From Pterois miles (taxonomy: Eukaryota; Chordata; Actinopteri; Perciformes; Scorpaenidae): a stretch of DNA of 64,000 nt. The notes beneath the pieces are model-generated. The model worked only from the letters and a program-made list of their open reading frames with translations, made no database searches and was not told where the DNA came from. How positions within the stretch are numbered: position 1 is the stretch's first letter; each line of letters opens with the position of its first letter. Positions 1 to 12,506 of this stretch are shown one piece after another. The stretch covers positions 1,250,001 to 1,314,000 of the forward strand of contig CAMQGK010000008.1 of the NCBI GenBank assembly GCA_947000775.1, in the 5' to 3' direction. The position numbers and the translations under genes were made by a program.

Positions 1-51
1 TTCTTCCTTTTCTTTGCACTCTCTCCTCTCCCGGCATTCCCCCCCACCACC

Positions 52-72
52 CTCTCTCTCTCTCTCTCTCTG
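52..72. repeat. (CT)n microsatellite
   Basis: A pure CT dinucleotide run of about 21 bases, preceded by a pyrimidine-rich tract from base 1. Simple repeat with no coding content. Confidence 0.9.
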
Positions 73-1075
73 ATTTGTCATGCTTGCTGGAACATGTGGG
101 AAGGTGTGTCACCATTACCTGGCCTGTCTCTGCCCTGGCAGTCTGTCAACATCCTCACATGTCGACCGAGGAATCCCATCCGTGTAGTGTCGCCTAATAT
201 CTAGCATTATAGATCGCTGCTTTATATCCATAAACTAAACTCTATCGACCCCAATGGTATCAAAGTGGTAGCTAATACATTAGATACCATCTGTACATGG
301 CCAAAAGTATGTGGACACCCAAATATTACACCCATTGCTTGAAGCAGAAAACACTGTAAGTACCAGTACTCCTCTTATTAACATGTTGTTGTGTGTATCA
401 GCCAGTATCAGCAGTCTCTTGCGCCATATTCTCATTTATTCATTATTTCCTGAAGCATTTTATACTGTATTAGTCATAATTAGTTGTGGTATTATTGTTA
501 TATTATTATCCATGGGCTATGCATCTTCTGTAGTAGGTCAATAATATTCCAGCTTGAACATTATAGGGTGGTGTGTTTATTGTAAACAGTTAAAATGCTT
601 TCCTGTGTTATTTGTAGCCGTATTTTTTAGGAGCAGTGTTCCAGTCAGGAGGCTCCTACAGGATAAAGAGACATATGAATGAATAGACATATGAATTTAT
701 ACAGATAATAATACTAGGAGATACTGGGTTTGGGGATGTTCCCTCAAGAAAATTTGAAGTTTTTGACTTATAACTATGCAAAATTGTATCATTTGACCAT
801 TTTTATCCCTAGTAAAATGATTATTTTATTATTCTGATGAACATTCTTCTGGAAATGGTTGCCATAAAAGAGCAGATTAATAGCATAAGCCATGGGCATG
901 CCTCTGCAGCTATAATCTTGTACGGAGACTTTCCACAAGAATCTGACTGCAAGAATTTGTTCACATTCAGCTCTGAGAGCATTGGCCACTGATGTTGGGT
1001 AATAAAAGCCTTATGGACCTTGCTTCGTGCACTGGGGAATTGTCACGGTGAACCAGAGAAGGGCTTTTCCTAAAC
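73..1075. other. Intergenic stretch, no gene seen
   Basis: AT-rich DNA with only short unsupported reading frames on both strands. No splice-linked exon, RNA gene or recognisable repeat was found here. Confidence 0.6.
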
Positions 1076-1160
1076 CAGTGATTCTCAAAGTGGGGTCTGG
1101 GGACCCCCAGGGGTCTATGGCACTCTGTTAGGGGGTCCGTGAAATTTGCTGTAAATTATA
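1076..1160 (+). mobile_element. hAT-like terminal sequence (MITE or transposon remnant)
   Basis: The block opens with CAGTGATTCTCAAAGTGGGG and continues into a run of G and C blocks (ggggacccccaggggtc). It resembles the terminal inverted repeat of hAT/Charlie-type DNA transposons (consensus near CAGTGGTTCTCAAAGT). I did not find the matching right end, so the element is either truncated or extends through diverged sequence to about 1400. Confidence 0.5.
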
Positions 1161-1960
1161 AAATTGTGCTGTATCATTAAACTCATTTGCAGCAATAAAA
1201 CAAACATTTTGTCTATTATTCCCTCCCACATATCTTTGGGCCATGACTACCTACACTTACTTTACTACACATTGGCTAAAAACAAACCAGCCATGTATTC
1301 ATCCGTTTCATTGTTTGGGTTATATTTACAGTCATATCGTGGATCTTCACACAGAGCCTTCAAACCCAGGACTCTTGCTATAAGATGAAAGCTCTGGGCT
1401 ACTGCATATAAAATAAACCAGACACAATCTTCCATAGAAGCAATGCAATTTAATATTTAAAGCACAATCCAATGTATTATAACGCATTTTACAATTAAAG
1501 ACATTTGACAGTGTAAACATTGTGCCATAACCAGGTTAGCAGTATTTCAGACTGGAACGAAAAACATGTGCTTGCAGTGATGTTTGACCAATTTCCAGTG
1601 AAAATTTCCACATATTCCAAAATACCGTAAATGGATTCAGCACTTGCAATAACTTGCAAGTTGCTGTTTTTTCTTGCCAGGGATGAAAACCCTCTGGATA
1701 AGGCTTCAGACTGTGTCATGCACAACAAAAAAAACAAGGCCGTAAGGCAGGTTTTACACTCTGTTATCTTCCCTCTTTGATTATATTTGATCTGCAACAA
1801 CAAATACCAATTTTCTGAAATCAATATCAGTCTATTACAATGCGCTGGAAGGGACATGAGGGAAAATTTATAACATTATAGAGGGAAACTGCTGCTCATT
1901 GGAGCAGTTATGGAGTATTGTACTAAACATTTACCAATAATTACTTTAACACATTAACAG
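1161..1960. other. Intergenic stretch, no gene seen
   Basis: No supported gene. A minus-strand frame at 1495-1857 has no homology I recognise and no splice context. It could be the inside of the hAT-like element that starts at 1076. Confidence 0.45.
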
Positions 1961-1969
1961 AACTTACAC

Positions 1970-2480
1970 TTTTTAGATCGTAGCAGGCTCAGTTTTCAAG
2001 CTAGAGTGAAGATACTAGCATCATATGAAACTAAAAAACCCAAAGGATCCATTGGTACCAACCATGTCAGACTAGCTTGTTGAGAAGGATGAGTAAAAAC
2101 TGGCAAACTCATTTTCAAAGGGGTCCCTTGACTGCTGACCTCAAGATATGTGGATGAAAACAGGTTTTATGGATACCCATGAGTCTCCTCTTTACAGACA
2201 AGCCCACTTTATGATAATCACATGCAGTTTGGGGCAAACCAAGTTAGCACACTGATAGCTGTTGAGTTTGCCATGTTTTGATTTTCGCATATTTTTAGGC
2301 CAAATGCATTACATGTTAGGGTTTCTGGACAATATTTCTCATTGCACCTTTGTTAATTTATTTCCAATAATAAATATACATATATTTGCATAAGGCAAGT
2401 ATATTATCCCCCTCCCATGTTGATAAGAGTTTTCCCTTAAAGGTTTAAACGCATTAAAAAATGTGCAATTATCAAGAGAC
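1970..2480 (+). repeat. Interspersed repeat family R1, copy 1
   Basis: Shares blocks with a second copy near 25540-26000, including 'ggggtcccttgac', 'tgacctcaagat' and 'cccactttatgataatcaca', in the same order. I remember this as a very common teleost interspersed repeat. No coding capacity is visible. It lies directly downstream of the finTRIM A stop codon and may supply its 3' UTR. Confidence 0.6.
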
Positions 2481-2556
2481 TTTCAAGAGATTGTACAAGT
2501 TTTCCAAAGAAAGGAATTGTTGCAGCACAGAAAATTATATTAGACACAAACTTTTA

Positions 2557-5500
2557 CTACCATAACTTGACCAGCTGTGCGAATACTCCAATGTCATACC
2601 ATTCATATTGTAGCCCAAGCCCTGGATAAAGAGGCTGGGTGAAGGTGGTCTGGACTTTGTGGAGCAGGACCATCGGGTAAGAGGCATGATAAAAACACAG
2701 AGTGCCTCCTTTATAATCCAGATACACTCCAAGCCTTTCCGAGCAAGGGCCTGAGACCTTTGTTTCTACATTGTTGTGACGGAATGAGTAACCATTTTCC
2801 GTGCACTCTAAACTCCACGACTTGTCGTCGTTTCCGAACTGCGATGTGCGGTCGATGTCTTTGTACGCCACTGCGGCAGACAGTGTGCGAGCATGCCACT
2901 CCACCTCCCAGTAGCATCGCTCTGACAAACCCTGTCTGCACAGCACCTGTGGCATCTTAGTGAACCTGTCTGGGTGAGCAGAGTATGCGGTGGGTGAAGG
3001 TCTCACCCTGCGATTGTCTTCGATCAGGTGGAGATAGGGGTAGTTTGAGTTTCCATCGAGTGTGAGGGGGCAGCAATCTGCCAGGAGAACAAAGCAAGTA
3101 TAAACACTGCTAATGATTAATGTATTAAAGTAAAGGAGCTCAACTTACAGCGTAAAAACTCTTCTCTGGTTTTTGGTGCTGGTGGTAGCGAGAAGTCAAC
3201 GTACGAAACTGTAAGAAAGACACACTTTTCAACACCATTGGAGAAGAATATGGAAATTATATGAGTCAGAATTTGTATGTCCCCTTGTCCCCTAGTTATC
3301 CCTTGGCCCTGATCCTGTTTGTGATTTTCATGGGCAGGATGTCAGAGCTTCCCTTTTGGGGATCTCAGAATTGTGTCTCTGCTCTTTGCAGATGATGTGG
3401 TTCTGTTGGCTTCATCAGACCTGCAGCACACAGTAGGACGGTTTGTAGCTGAGTGTGAAATGGTCAGGATGAGAGTCAGTACCTCCAAGTCTGATGCCGT
3501 GGTTCCATGTAGGAAAACAGTGGTTTGCTCCCAAAGCAGAGTTTAAGTATCTCAAGGTCATGTTCATGGGTGAGTGTAAAATGAAGCGGGAGATGGACAA
3601 GTGATTCGGTGCGTCTGCAGGTATGTGGGCACTGTACTACACCATTATGGTAAAGAGGGAGCTGAGACAGAAAGCAAAGCTCTCGATTTATCAGTCATCT
3701 ATGTTCCAACCCTCATCTATGGTCATGAGTTTTGGGTGGTGGCCAAAAAAATGAGATCGCAGATATAAGTGGCCAAAATAAGCTTCCTTCGTTGGGTGGC
3801 TGTGTTCAGCCTTAGAGATGGGGTGAGGAGCTCAGACATCCAGAGGTAGCTTGGAGTAGAGCCACTGCTTCTTCACGTCGAAAGGGGCCAGCTGAGGTGA
3901 TTTGGGCATCTGATAAGTATGCATCCTGGACACCTCCCTTTGGAGGATTTCTGGGTACTTCCAACTGGTAAGAGGCCCTGGTAGACCCAGAATATGCAGA
4001 GATTATATATCTCTCCCCAGGAAGAGCTGGAAATCACTGCTGGGGAGAAGAACCAAGCCTGCTGTCCCTGTGACCACGGATAAGCAGAGTAAAATTGATG
4101 GATGGATGGATAGAGAATTGATATGTTTCCATATGTTACCTGTGGCAGAGATCCTGGGCCATGTGGCCCCTACAACAGCCTCTAATTTATCTCTCAGCTC
4201 ACATATGCAGTCAGTCACATCTCTGAAGGAACGCAGAGGACCAGCACCAGATGAGAAGTTTAAAGAGTCACAGGAAGTAGAGAAAGACTGGAAAATCTGA
4301 GGGGAACAAGACCGAGGCAAAGCCAAAGACATTTAAACTATAGGGGTAGACTGTGGATGATAGTAACACCTTTGGTTTGGGCATCAGTAACTCAGTGGTT
4401 GTTCATGCTAGATCTCTCTAACTTTGATACGCAGCACTTATACCTCATATTTGTCTACTACGAAAAAAAACTCACTTACACATCTACTACACAAGCTCAT
4501 ATTATATAAGTTGCGAGTTACCCAACTTGCTGGGGATAGATGTAACAATAAGAGGCAATTTGCTGCAGTAAGATCCATGCTATCCATTTTATGCAAGAGA
4601 TCTATTGAAGAATAATGAATAAACTGTTTTGAGTAAAGTGAACAATTTAAAGTGACAACAAAATCATAATTCTTGTAACTTTAAATTCAGCACAAAAACA
4701 ACTGTTTTGTGTGATTGGATTGTAGTCCTGAATGTGTATGTGTCACATAGGTCTGATTGTTCATGTCTACAGCCTCTGTCCTTTCCACACTTCCCATTCA
4801 TTGTCTATGTAAGCAGCTGTGCAATGCATTCTGGTAGTGTGGCGGTGTGATTCGAGACTCGGGCCGTCACGTTAGCACCTTCTCATTTGCATAAAGTTGA
4901 CGTCTAGGCTAAAATAAAGACAGATTCAGCAACAGCGTGGCTCATTATTTCCATAAAATGTTTACAGAAAGACTTTTCAGTGAACTATTTTCGTGATATA
5001 AGAGAAGAAAGTTTCCAAATGAACTGCCATGTTGGTTCCAGTTTTAAAGCTGGGGGGCAGCAGCCCATGAGGGAAAGCGTTCTTCCAATCAGGTGCCGAG
5101 TGACTTGTGTTTAATGGCAGCCCATCAAGCATCCAATGCTGGGAAGCGAGGCGATCCCTCACGATAAAAAACACCCCTGTCACAGTTGTGGCAAATACAG
5201 ATCGGTAGCCCTGGGGTACAGGCTTTGTGAGGCAGCCATTACATAGCTATTTTAGCATGTGGATTTGAAGTTAACATGAATACAAAGCATCAAATTACTG
5301 CTACTGTAGGTTATGGAAGCCAAACTATTGTATCTACAATACAATGAACGCTACAGCCAAAAAATAATATTGATAAATAATATTACTTTCTTACGTAAAA
5401 ATCAGTTTTTCGGTCATAAAATCTGTAATGTCACAGAGACGTGCCGCTTCCGCAGTGAACTCAAAAAGCAAATATTCGTGACATTGCTGCAGCTCTTTTC

Positions 5501-8500
5501 CGATTGCTCTAAGCAACTTTGTTTGGTTTTGTAAACTAGTTTTAGCAGTCAGCACTCAATTCTTGTAGAGTTTCTTTTGCTTGTATTGAAGATCTTTCTT
5601 TTAATTCAGCTTTTAGTTAGTTATACATTCTCATCTGTTTTTGAAAGTATCTACATTTTTGAAAATTATGTATCCTATTTCTTGTTTACCCTTTTAATTT
5701 GTATGAAAATCTAACTGTGATCCCTACTGGTTGCAATCTCCCATTTGGCCAGTAGATGGTGCTGTTCTCACCTGTGGGATTCAATCATGCAGAAATAAAG
5801 AATCTTTAACAACAACAACTTATAAAAGCCAAAGACAACACTAAAAAGTACCTGAATCATATGGATGGGATCGTCAGCATGCGACAGCTGTTCCAGTTCG
5901 GCGTCTCTCCTCTTCAGTTTGCTGATCTCTTCCTCCAGCTGCAGCTGCAGCTCTGCGGCCTGAGCGACGGCAGTTTTCTCCTGATCTCCGATCAGCTGCT
6001 TCACCTCTCTACGTCTTTTCTGAATGGAGGAGATCAGCTCGGCGAAGATCTTGTCACAGTCCTTCAGTGCAGTCTGGGCACAACTCTGTTGGCAGACAGC
6101 AGGTTTTTTACATTTAAAAGTAACGCTTATTGTTAAAGAGGACCTATTTTGCTTCGTCTTTTTCCTTTCCCTTAGTGTGTTATACAGTTTGTTTGTGCAT
6201 GTAATAGGTCAGACCAATGCGTCCATTTTATCGTGAGGGATTGCCTCACTTCCCAGCATTGTATGCCGGATGGGCTACCACGAGACCAAGGCATCTCAGC
6301 ACCTGGTTGGAAGAACAATCCCCCATGGGTTGCTGCTCTCAGCGTTCAAACTGGGAGCCAACATGGCATCTCGTTTCACCGTAAAGCCTTTCTGAAAAAA
6401 AATTATGAGAAATAAGCCATGCAGTAGCCAACTCTGTCTTTAATTTAGATCGCCAACAGTTACTTTCAAAGTTTCTCTAGAGTTTCCAGAGGCAGAAAGT
6501 CCCGTCAGATTTGCACAGAGCAAAAGAGGAGCAGCCAATATGATGCCCTGTCTCTCGAATCGCGCCACCACACATCCTGCCTTTTCGTTCTTCAACATAG
6601 TGATGTCACCAAGTAACACATTTGCATAATACCTGTCTAGTGGCTAGCTTGGCAAGCCCTAAAACAAGGCAAGTTAAAGTGGAGCTGGAGTGGAGTCTGA
6701 AGAGTTTGGTTCGGTAGACCAATCACAACAGAGTGGACCAGCTAACCAATCAGAGAGGGGTCGGGATGCAGCACAGACGGTGTGGGAAAAATAAAGCGTT
6801 TTTTGAACTTTAAAGCATGTAAACATGTTCTAGTACAAACCCAAAATACAAGTATGCACCTGAAAATGAGCATAATAGGTCTTCTTTAAAATACAACATG
6901 ATGAAACCTCATCATCTGTAATGGCACTCTTCACGAGCTGGTGTTGACCTTTGACTTCCCAAGGGCCAAGATAAAAATGACTTCACCTTGAATAATAATT
7001 GATCAGTGTGAAAAATTGAGTAACATACTCCTAGAATTCTCTTTGAGGATCCACTCCAGGTTATAAAGGGAAGCTTACAAACTGCAACAAAGACCCAAAA
7101 TATGCAAATATAATTTGACATTGTTATGCCTGTTCATTGGCGAATGATACTGATATGAAACATGTCCAGGGGAAAACATGTTATTCCTGTCCAGATTATC
7201 CTCATTCCACAACCAAACAGGATCTATTAATTATTAAAACTCATTTAAGACCTTGACATCCTCCTCAGCTTGGCTCAGCATCTGCAGCTCCCCTTCTCTC
7301 TGCTTGACTCTCTCCTGGACTTTCTTTTGACTGGAAACCAGACATTTCTGGAGGGAAGACAGCATGATTAGAGACTGGAAAGCTTTATGTTAAATTAAAA
7401 GCATTATAATTAAAATAGTGAATGTTTCAATTTGACATGCCAGGACGAGCTCAAAAGAGGAGTGTCAACGTGAATAGACCTATTGAGTTTTATGGCTATA
7501 CGTCCTTTGGAGACTCTGAAAAGGAACAATGTGGACAGATAAGTGACTGAAACCAAACAGGCTACCTCTGTCTCAGCTTTCTGTACTGAAACAGAAATGG
7601 TTGTGTGGCCTTTATGTCCGTCTATGACACACAGGTGGCAGATGCACATCTTGTCCGTCCGACAGTAGACCTCCATCAGCTTGTTGTGCTTCGTGCACAT
7701 CTTTTCCTGCAGTGGCGTTGTAGCTGAGACCAGCTGGTGCTTCTTCAACACAGGGACGTTGTGGTGAGGCTCGAGGTGAGCAGGACAGTAAGACGCCAAG
7801 CACGCCAGGCAAGACATGGTGGCTTTGTTTCGTCTGGTCCCACAGCAGAAATCGCAGGCGACATCTGCTGGGCCGGCACAGGCCAGAGAAGGAGAGGGCT
7901 GCTGGACGCTGGACTTCTTCAGCTTCTCAACAACCTAGAGATGATAGGAAATTCAGTCACTGATAGCCAAGATACCCATAAATACCCATAAACATAAGCA
8001 TAAATAAAACATTTCTTACCCTTCAAATTAGTCTTTTAAAGAGCTGTAGACTAGATATGTACTGAGCAGGACATTTTTCAAACTCGTCAGTGCTCTCTGT
8101 TGGACAAACTATGTAATGGAGACACAGCCGACCTCATAGAAAACTCCTGTACTGACATTTTAATGTCATCAATTCGACATTTAGCGTATACCAATATACT
8201 GTATGTGCAAAAGGCTATCGGCTGAACACACATATATATAGAGATAAAATTTTGTAAATACTTTTTCTATCCTTTTCGCATCAGGTGAGGGTTGGAAAAA
8301 TACCCAAACATGGAAGGGTAATCATTTACATATGTGCTTTACTTGTATGTTCCTGTACACCTGATTTTACTGACAATAAAATAGTAATTGTTTTTAATTT
8401 GTGTCAAAATACAAATGCCAACGCAAAAACCTGAATTTCCGTCTCTAGAGCCAGTGTTTGGTTTGTCCATTCTGGGCTACTGTAGAAACATGATGGACTA

Positions 8501-8952
8501 GACTAGACTGGACTAGATATAAATGGCTCATTCTAAGCTAACACAAACAAGAAATATGTGCTAGGATTGATACGTAGGGAGCAACACAGAAACAGGGAGG
8601 ACTATTACAGTGGTTTGTATATGTTTACAGGAAAAAGTAGGAGAAAGGGTTTATGTAACAAAGCTAATATACATTCTGTTTAGTATAATTGGTTTTTCAC
8701 CTCAGCCAGCATGTTGTTCCTCCTCAGACCAGGCCTCGGATTGAAGGTCTCCCTACATTGGGGGCAGCTGTACTCTCCCTTCTTCTCTTCCTGGTCCCAG
8801 AAACCCTCAATACAGCTTCTGCAGTAACTGTGTCCACAGGGAATGGTGACTGGCTCTTTTAGCAGGTCCAGACATACTGAACAGCAGAACTGATTCTGGT
8901 CCAAACCAACTCCACGCTGCTCCTCTTGCTGATGTTGATGTTTGCCAGCCAT
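2557..8952 (-). CDS. finTRIM-type TRIM protein A (RING, B-box, coiled coil, PRY-SPRY)
   Basis: Probable E3 ubiquitin ligase of the fish-specific finTRIM family; the SPRY (B30.2) domain is the expected target-recognition part. Seven exons on the minus strand, all with AG/GT borders: 8701-8952, 7566-7934, 7252-7347, 5852-6085, 4140-4296, 3149-3208, 2557-3077. The lengths sum to 1689 bases, an open frame of 562 residues plus stop. RING: C24, C27, C39, H41, C44, C47, C63, C66. Residues 85-207 carry two cysteine/histidine zinc-binding boxes (CDFC... and CTKH...CHLC...HKGH). A heptad-rich Glu/Lys/Leu coiled coil spans roughly 208-317. PRY-SPRY spans about 390-562 with WEVEW, LDYKGGTLCFY and TFTQPLYPGLGL-type motifs. 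The 96-bp and 234-bp coiled-coil exons have the same size in gene B. The ATG at 8952 has A at -3 and G at +4. Introns hold a LINE fragment and a MITE. Confidence 0.93.
3300..4112 (+). mobile_element. Degraded non-LTR retrotransposon fragment (reverse transcriptase C-terminus)
   Basis: Plus-strand reading, with frameshifts, gives reverse-transcriptase signatures: an ADDVVLLAS catalytic block near 3390-3415, then a STSKS-like block, and further on sequence reminiscent of the GHE.W, SFLR and RxxRWxGH motifs of fish LINE C-termini. It ends in a GGAT-type short tandem tail near 4100. It lies inside the finTRIM A intron between the 157-bp and 60-bp exons, in the opposite orientation to the gene. 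The exact clade is not certain. Confidence 0.75.
4960..5240 (-). repeat. Interspersed repeat, inverted partner of 6225-6420
   Basis: Read on the minus strand, this block matches the interior of the MITE at 6133-6889: a 'tcccagcatt' block, then a 'ggatgggct' block, then 'cacctg.ttggaaga', then 'cccatg.gt.gctgc'. It is therefore another, diverged copy of the same family without recognised termini. Confidence 0.6.
6133..6889. mobile_element. MITE with TTAAAGA(G/A)GACCTAT terminal inverted repeats
   Basis: Left end TTAAAGAGGACCTATTTTGC; right end, read in reverse, TTAAAGAAGACCTATTATGC. These are imperfect 20-bp inverted repeats bounded by TTAA, about 757 bp apart. No transposase frame, so non-autonomous. 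It sits in the finTRIM A intron between the 234-bp and 96-bp exons. A partial relative lies at about 16690-16990. Confidence 0.7.
8080..8640. repeat. Remnant of the 38.4-kb MITE family
   Basis: The block near 8450-8520 ('agtgtttggtttgtccattctgg' region followed by 'gctactgtagaaacatg') parallels the interior of the TTAA-bounded MITE at 38404-38849. It lies in the first intron of finTRIM A. Ends could not be fixed. Confidence 0.4.
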
Positions 8953-9055
8953 TTTGCTGAAACAGTTTCATAAAAAGTGTTTTATTCAGCTTGAATACTT
9001 GGAACAGAAGGAGCTGACTCGCTGCTCCATTCAGAAGGCTGAAGTGTAGGTCCAA

Positions 9056-10440
9056 GGTTCAATGTCCACCAACTTTAATTGACATCACCTGTGAGCTCAG
9101 AGAAATTGTTAAAGGGGCAAACACCAGGATCACTTTACCAGCCATGGCTAGTGCTATCTAGCACTGGAAGATGACGTCGTCTGGTTATCTTGGGACTACA
9201 AATGAGGGTATGTAGGCTCCTTTCCACATCGCAATATTTTTCTTTTTACTTTAAGTACATACTGTGGCTTGCCTTACAAAATATAGTGTTGCATCCAGTA
9301 TGCATGCAGTTGAAACAAACTACTTCATTGTAACACTGCATCTTGAACTTTGACCCTCTTGCTCATGCATCTGTTGTGCAGAGGACTAATAGTCAAATAC
9401 AACAGATTTGGTAGGACACGGCGTTATTTTTGGCACACTACAGTTGACAGATTATGTATTGGGACATACTAAATTGTTTTCTTTAATAGTACATAGTATG
9501 GTTGTATGGGTAGGTGGTTTGAATCTGTATTTCAGTGTCATGTCATAACATTTCCACAATACTGAGTTTGATTCAATTCCACGCAATGTTATTTATTCCT
9601 ACAAGGGTATGAGCTTTAAAAATACTTTAGCGTTATAGTTTGTAGCACTGTGAACCTGAGAAAGTGTGCATGAAAAGCTCACTATGTCCATGAAGTAATC
9701 AGTCAATAAAACTAGATGACTGCAACCAATTTTGATCCTTAAACTGTGAAAGAGAAGCTAGAATAAAAGATGCTGAATAAAATAACTTTGTGGTTCAGGG
9801 ACAGTATATATGTGCGGCTGAATGTAAAGTCTCACCAAATACCACCAAACATCCAAGTTTTTCACATTCAAGCTTTTCAATAAATGAATACACAATTGAA
9901 TGAACCAAAAACAATACTAGGAATCAATGCAGGCATTAATTAATGTTTCTCTTTTAAGTTGCTTCTTTATTTATCTATGTATTAATTCATTTTGTTTAAT
10001 TTTATTTGTATTAAATTTTACATTTATTTTTGCATTTATTTATTCATTTCATATTTATTTTTAATTATCTATGAGTGTATTCATGCATTTATTTATTTAT
10101 GCACAATGATCCCTTTGCATTTTACCCTTTATTTCCCCAGACTTATTTTTTCTGTATTCTTTTCTTTATACATTTATTTTATATTACTTACCCTACTTAT
10201 TATGTCTGCAATGTTCATGTCTCTGTGACAGAATACTGTACAGTATGTTCCAGTGGCAGCTGATTAAACGAAGCATTATTCTTACGTTAGGGAGCCCCCT
10301 GTTGGTCAGAGACTGTCGGTGCAGAGCAAACTAATCGGACCTACTGTAAAACAAAGTAGACAAATGAGAAACCTTGTGTGTAATTAGTTCTTTTATTGCT
10401 GAAAAATTGATTTATAACAAACAAATAATAGCATAATATA
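9056..10440. other. Intergenic; AT-rich TTTA-type sequence at 9960-10230
   Basis: No gene was found between the finTRIM A start and the SINE at 10441. Bases 9960-10230 are dominated by TTTA/TTTAT motifs and contain a 'ccctttgcattttaccctttatttcccca' region that recurs near 19680-19730, so the two belong to one interspersed AT-rich repeat family. Confidence 0.5.
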
Positions 10441-10718
10441 GAAAGAAAGAAAGATATTCCTTTATTAGTCCCACAGTGAGGAAATTCAGTTTTACACTCT
10501 GTTGTTCACACAGTACATATACATGTCAATGGAGAGATGTCAGAGTGAGGGGGCTGCTCCTGACAAGCGCCCAGAGCAGTTGGGGGTTTGGTGCCTTGCT
10601 CAGGGGCACCTCGGCAGTGCCCCTCTCCAGTAACCAGTTGGTCTTGGTCCATGGGGGACTTGAACCGGTGACCTCCGCGTCCTAACCCAAGTCCTTATGG
10701 ACTAGGTCAGTGGGGGGA
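10441..10718 (-). mobile_element. tRNA-derived SINE, full-length-like (family S1)
   Basis: Minus orientation: a diverged tRNA-like head at the right end (reads ...GACCTAGTCCATAAGGACTT), a middle domain with 'gcactgccgaggtgcccctg', and a LINE-like tail around 'ggactaataaaggaat' followed by GAAA repeats at the left. It matches the SINE at 58249-58520 along nearly its whole length. No protein frame. Confidence 0.8.
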
Positions 10719-11266
10719 AATAAAGTATATTATCATCCATCACCTTTTGAAGTCCACATTCAAACCACCACTTTCAGATAATTAAACACCGTCAGCTGCT
10801 TCAATGATTTATGTATTCATTTATTTTATACATCACCAGCATATAAAGATAGCACAAGCCCACTGCTTTTTACATCATTTGCAAATATGTAACTACAGAG
10901 ATTTGGCTTCCCTCCACCTTTTTCAGAGTCACTGCTTATCTTGTTCTGATTCCCTCCAGTTAAAGCTACACTAATCAATTACTGTTTTATTATCAGTGGA
11001 ACAAGTGGCTTAGCGTAAGCGAAAGGTCTCGCTCGTAGTGTTAAACCCACAAAGAATTATCACCCGACCCGGCTCTATGGAGCCTTTTTAATCTCTTTAA
11101 GCCTGTTTTGGCAAACTGATCAACCTTGTTTCCCAGCATCAGCATCAGATAAGCTGCGATAAACCCACTGTGCGCGACCTTCCCAGCACCAAATGGCAAA
11201 ATTAGCTAACCCTTTGCTGAAATGGAGATAAAAGGAGATTGAATGTCGAGCTTTGACACGACACCT
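10719..11266. other. Intergenic, downstream of GIMAP-1 stop
   Basis: No gene or recognised repeat. It should contain the 3' UTR of GIMAP-1 (minus strand); the polyadenylation site could not be fixed by eye. Confidence 0.5.
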
Positions 11267-12366
11267 TTACAATTGCTTTAAAAAATCTCCTCCTTTGTTC
11301 ATGACAGCATTAGCTGCCATCTTTGCTGCCTCCCATGGCGTCTCTGCTCCCTCAGCTGCTTCATGTCCAATAAAGCCACCCGCTACTCCCCCTACTGCAG
11401 CGAAGGCTGTGGTCGCCACACCTAACGCAACTCCAGCAGCTGGCAGCACTGCTGCTTCACCTGCTGCTGCTGCTGCCGCCGCCCCTCCTGCTGCTGGAGC
11501 TGTTTTCACAAGTCGCATTAATCCTGAACAGTTTCGCACAGCGGTGACAACTAATCCAACCATCACTGCTATGCCAAAAAAAGCTCCTAATAGTGCTCCC
11601 GTTCCAGTACCTGCCAGTTGCTTCAAAAACTGCTGAGAGACTCTGCTTTTAGCCTGTTTTCGGATCTCTTCCGGTGGCACGTTTGTTGATGATGTGCTTT
11701 GCCTTATGTGCTCTTCCTCTCTCTGTATGACTTTCTCCACTTCTCGAAACATCTCATTAGTGTAATAGCCTCCGTTGTTTTGCATCACCATCTTGTCTAC
11801 TGTGATGAGCAGCTCCTCCACCTGCACCTGGTTGCTCCTGTAGTTTTTCTGCTGTTTGTTCTTCCAGTATTTATTATCCATGACGTGGCACCGGCCGCCA
11901 CACTTCTTCACCAGATCACTCAGATTCTTGTTCTGACTAACAAACTCCTCGATTGTCATCCCTTTAGGGAGCTGGTCGCCATGTGTGAAGACAATTACAG
12001 CGTATTTTAAAGCATCTTCAGAGAAGTATTTGCATATTTCTGTGATTACAGCCTGCTCCTGCTCTGTGAATTTCTCCACTTTAAGCACAATGAGGAAAGC
12101 GTGAGGCCCGGGAGCACACTCTGTGATACACCTCACTATCTCAGGCTTCAGCTCCTCCTTAGATGCGCCTGCATCGAAGAAACCAGGAGTGTCGATCAAC
12201 GTGATGCTTCTTCCGTTGACAGATTTGGTTTCAGCTTGACATTTTTTTGTTCCGGAGCTGGGAGTGTGGTTCGTGGCAAACAATTCCTCGCCAAATATGG
12301 TGTTGGCTAGGTTGCTTTTCCCAGCTCCAGTTTTCCCCAGCAGGACTATCCTCTTTGTAGTTGACA
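11267..12366 (-). CDS. GIMAP-1: AIG1-type GTPase exon (possibly the 3' exon of the PARP14-like gene)
   Basis: Immune-associated nucleotide-binding GTPase. A single exon of 1100 bases preceded by a splice acceptor (TTCTAG at 12372-12367) with a split first codon (phase 1). It encodes about 365 residues: P-loop GKTGAGKS, G3 DTPGFF, the AIG1-family block CITECAPGPHAFLIVLKV, a THGDQL motif in the G4 position and a DNKYW block, then a charged helical stretch (VEKVIQREEEHIRQ). The C-terminus has a hydrophobic Gly/Ala segment (GALLGAFFGIAVMVGLVV), likely membrane-active, and a long alanine-rich tract. Unlike the other GIMAPs here, no ATG-GAC-type start exon was found upstream; the nearest upstream exon is PARP14-like exon 6 at 13453-13513, which also ends at phase 1. 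Confidence 0.9.
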
Positions 12367-12506
12367 CTAGAAGAGAATAATGACTGTTAAGTATCAAATC
12401 TCTTGCTTTTTTGCTTTTCGTTAGCTTTTAAGAGTAGTTTTATCAGGCTTTTTTGGGGAACAGTTAACCAGTAGTGTGCAATTCAGCTCCAATAAAGGAG
12501 CACTCC

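Noticed and set aside
1495..1857. Minus-strand 120-codon frame
   Set aside because: No recognisable domain or splice context; possibly the inside of a degraded hAT-like element.
11253..11636. Plus-strand alanine/proline-rich frame
   Set aside because: It is the antisense shadow of the alanine-rich C-terminus of GIMAP-1. Similar antisense frames appear over most of the other GIMAP exons.
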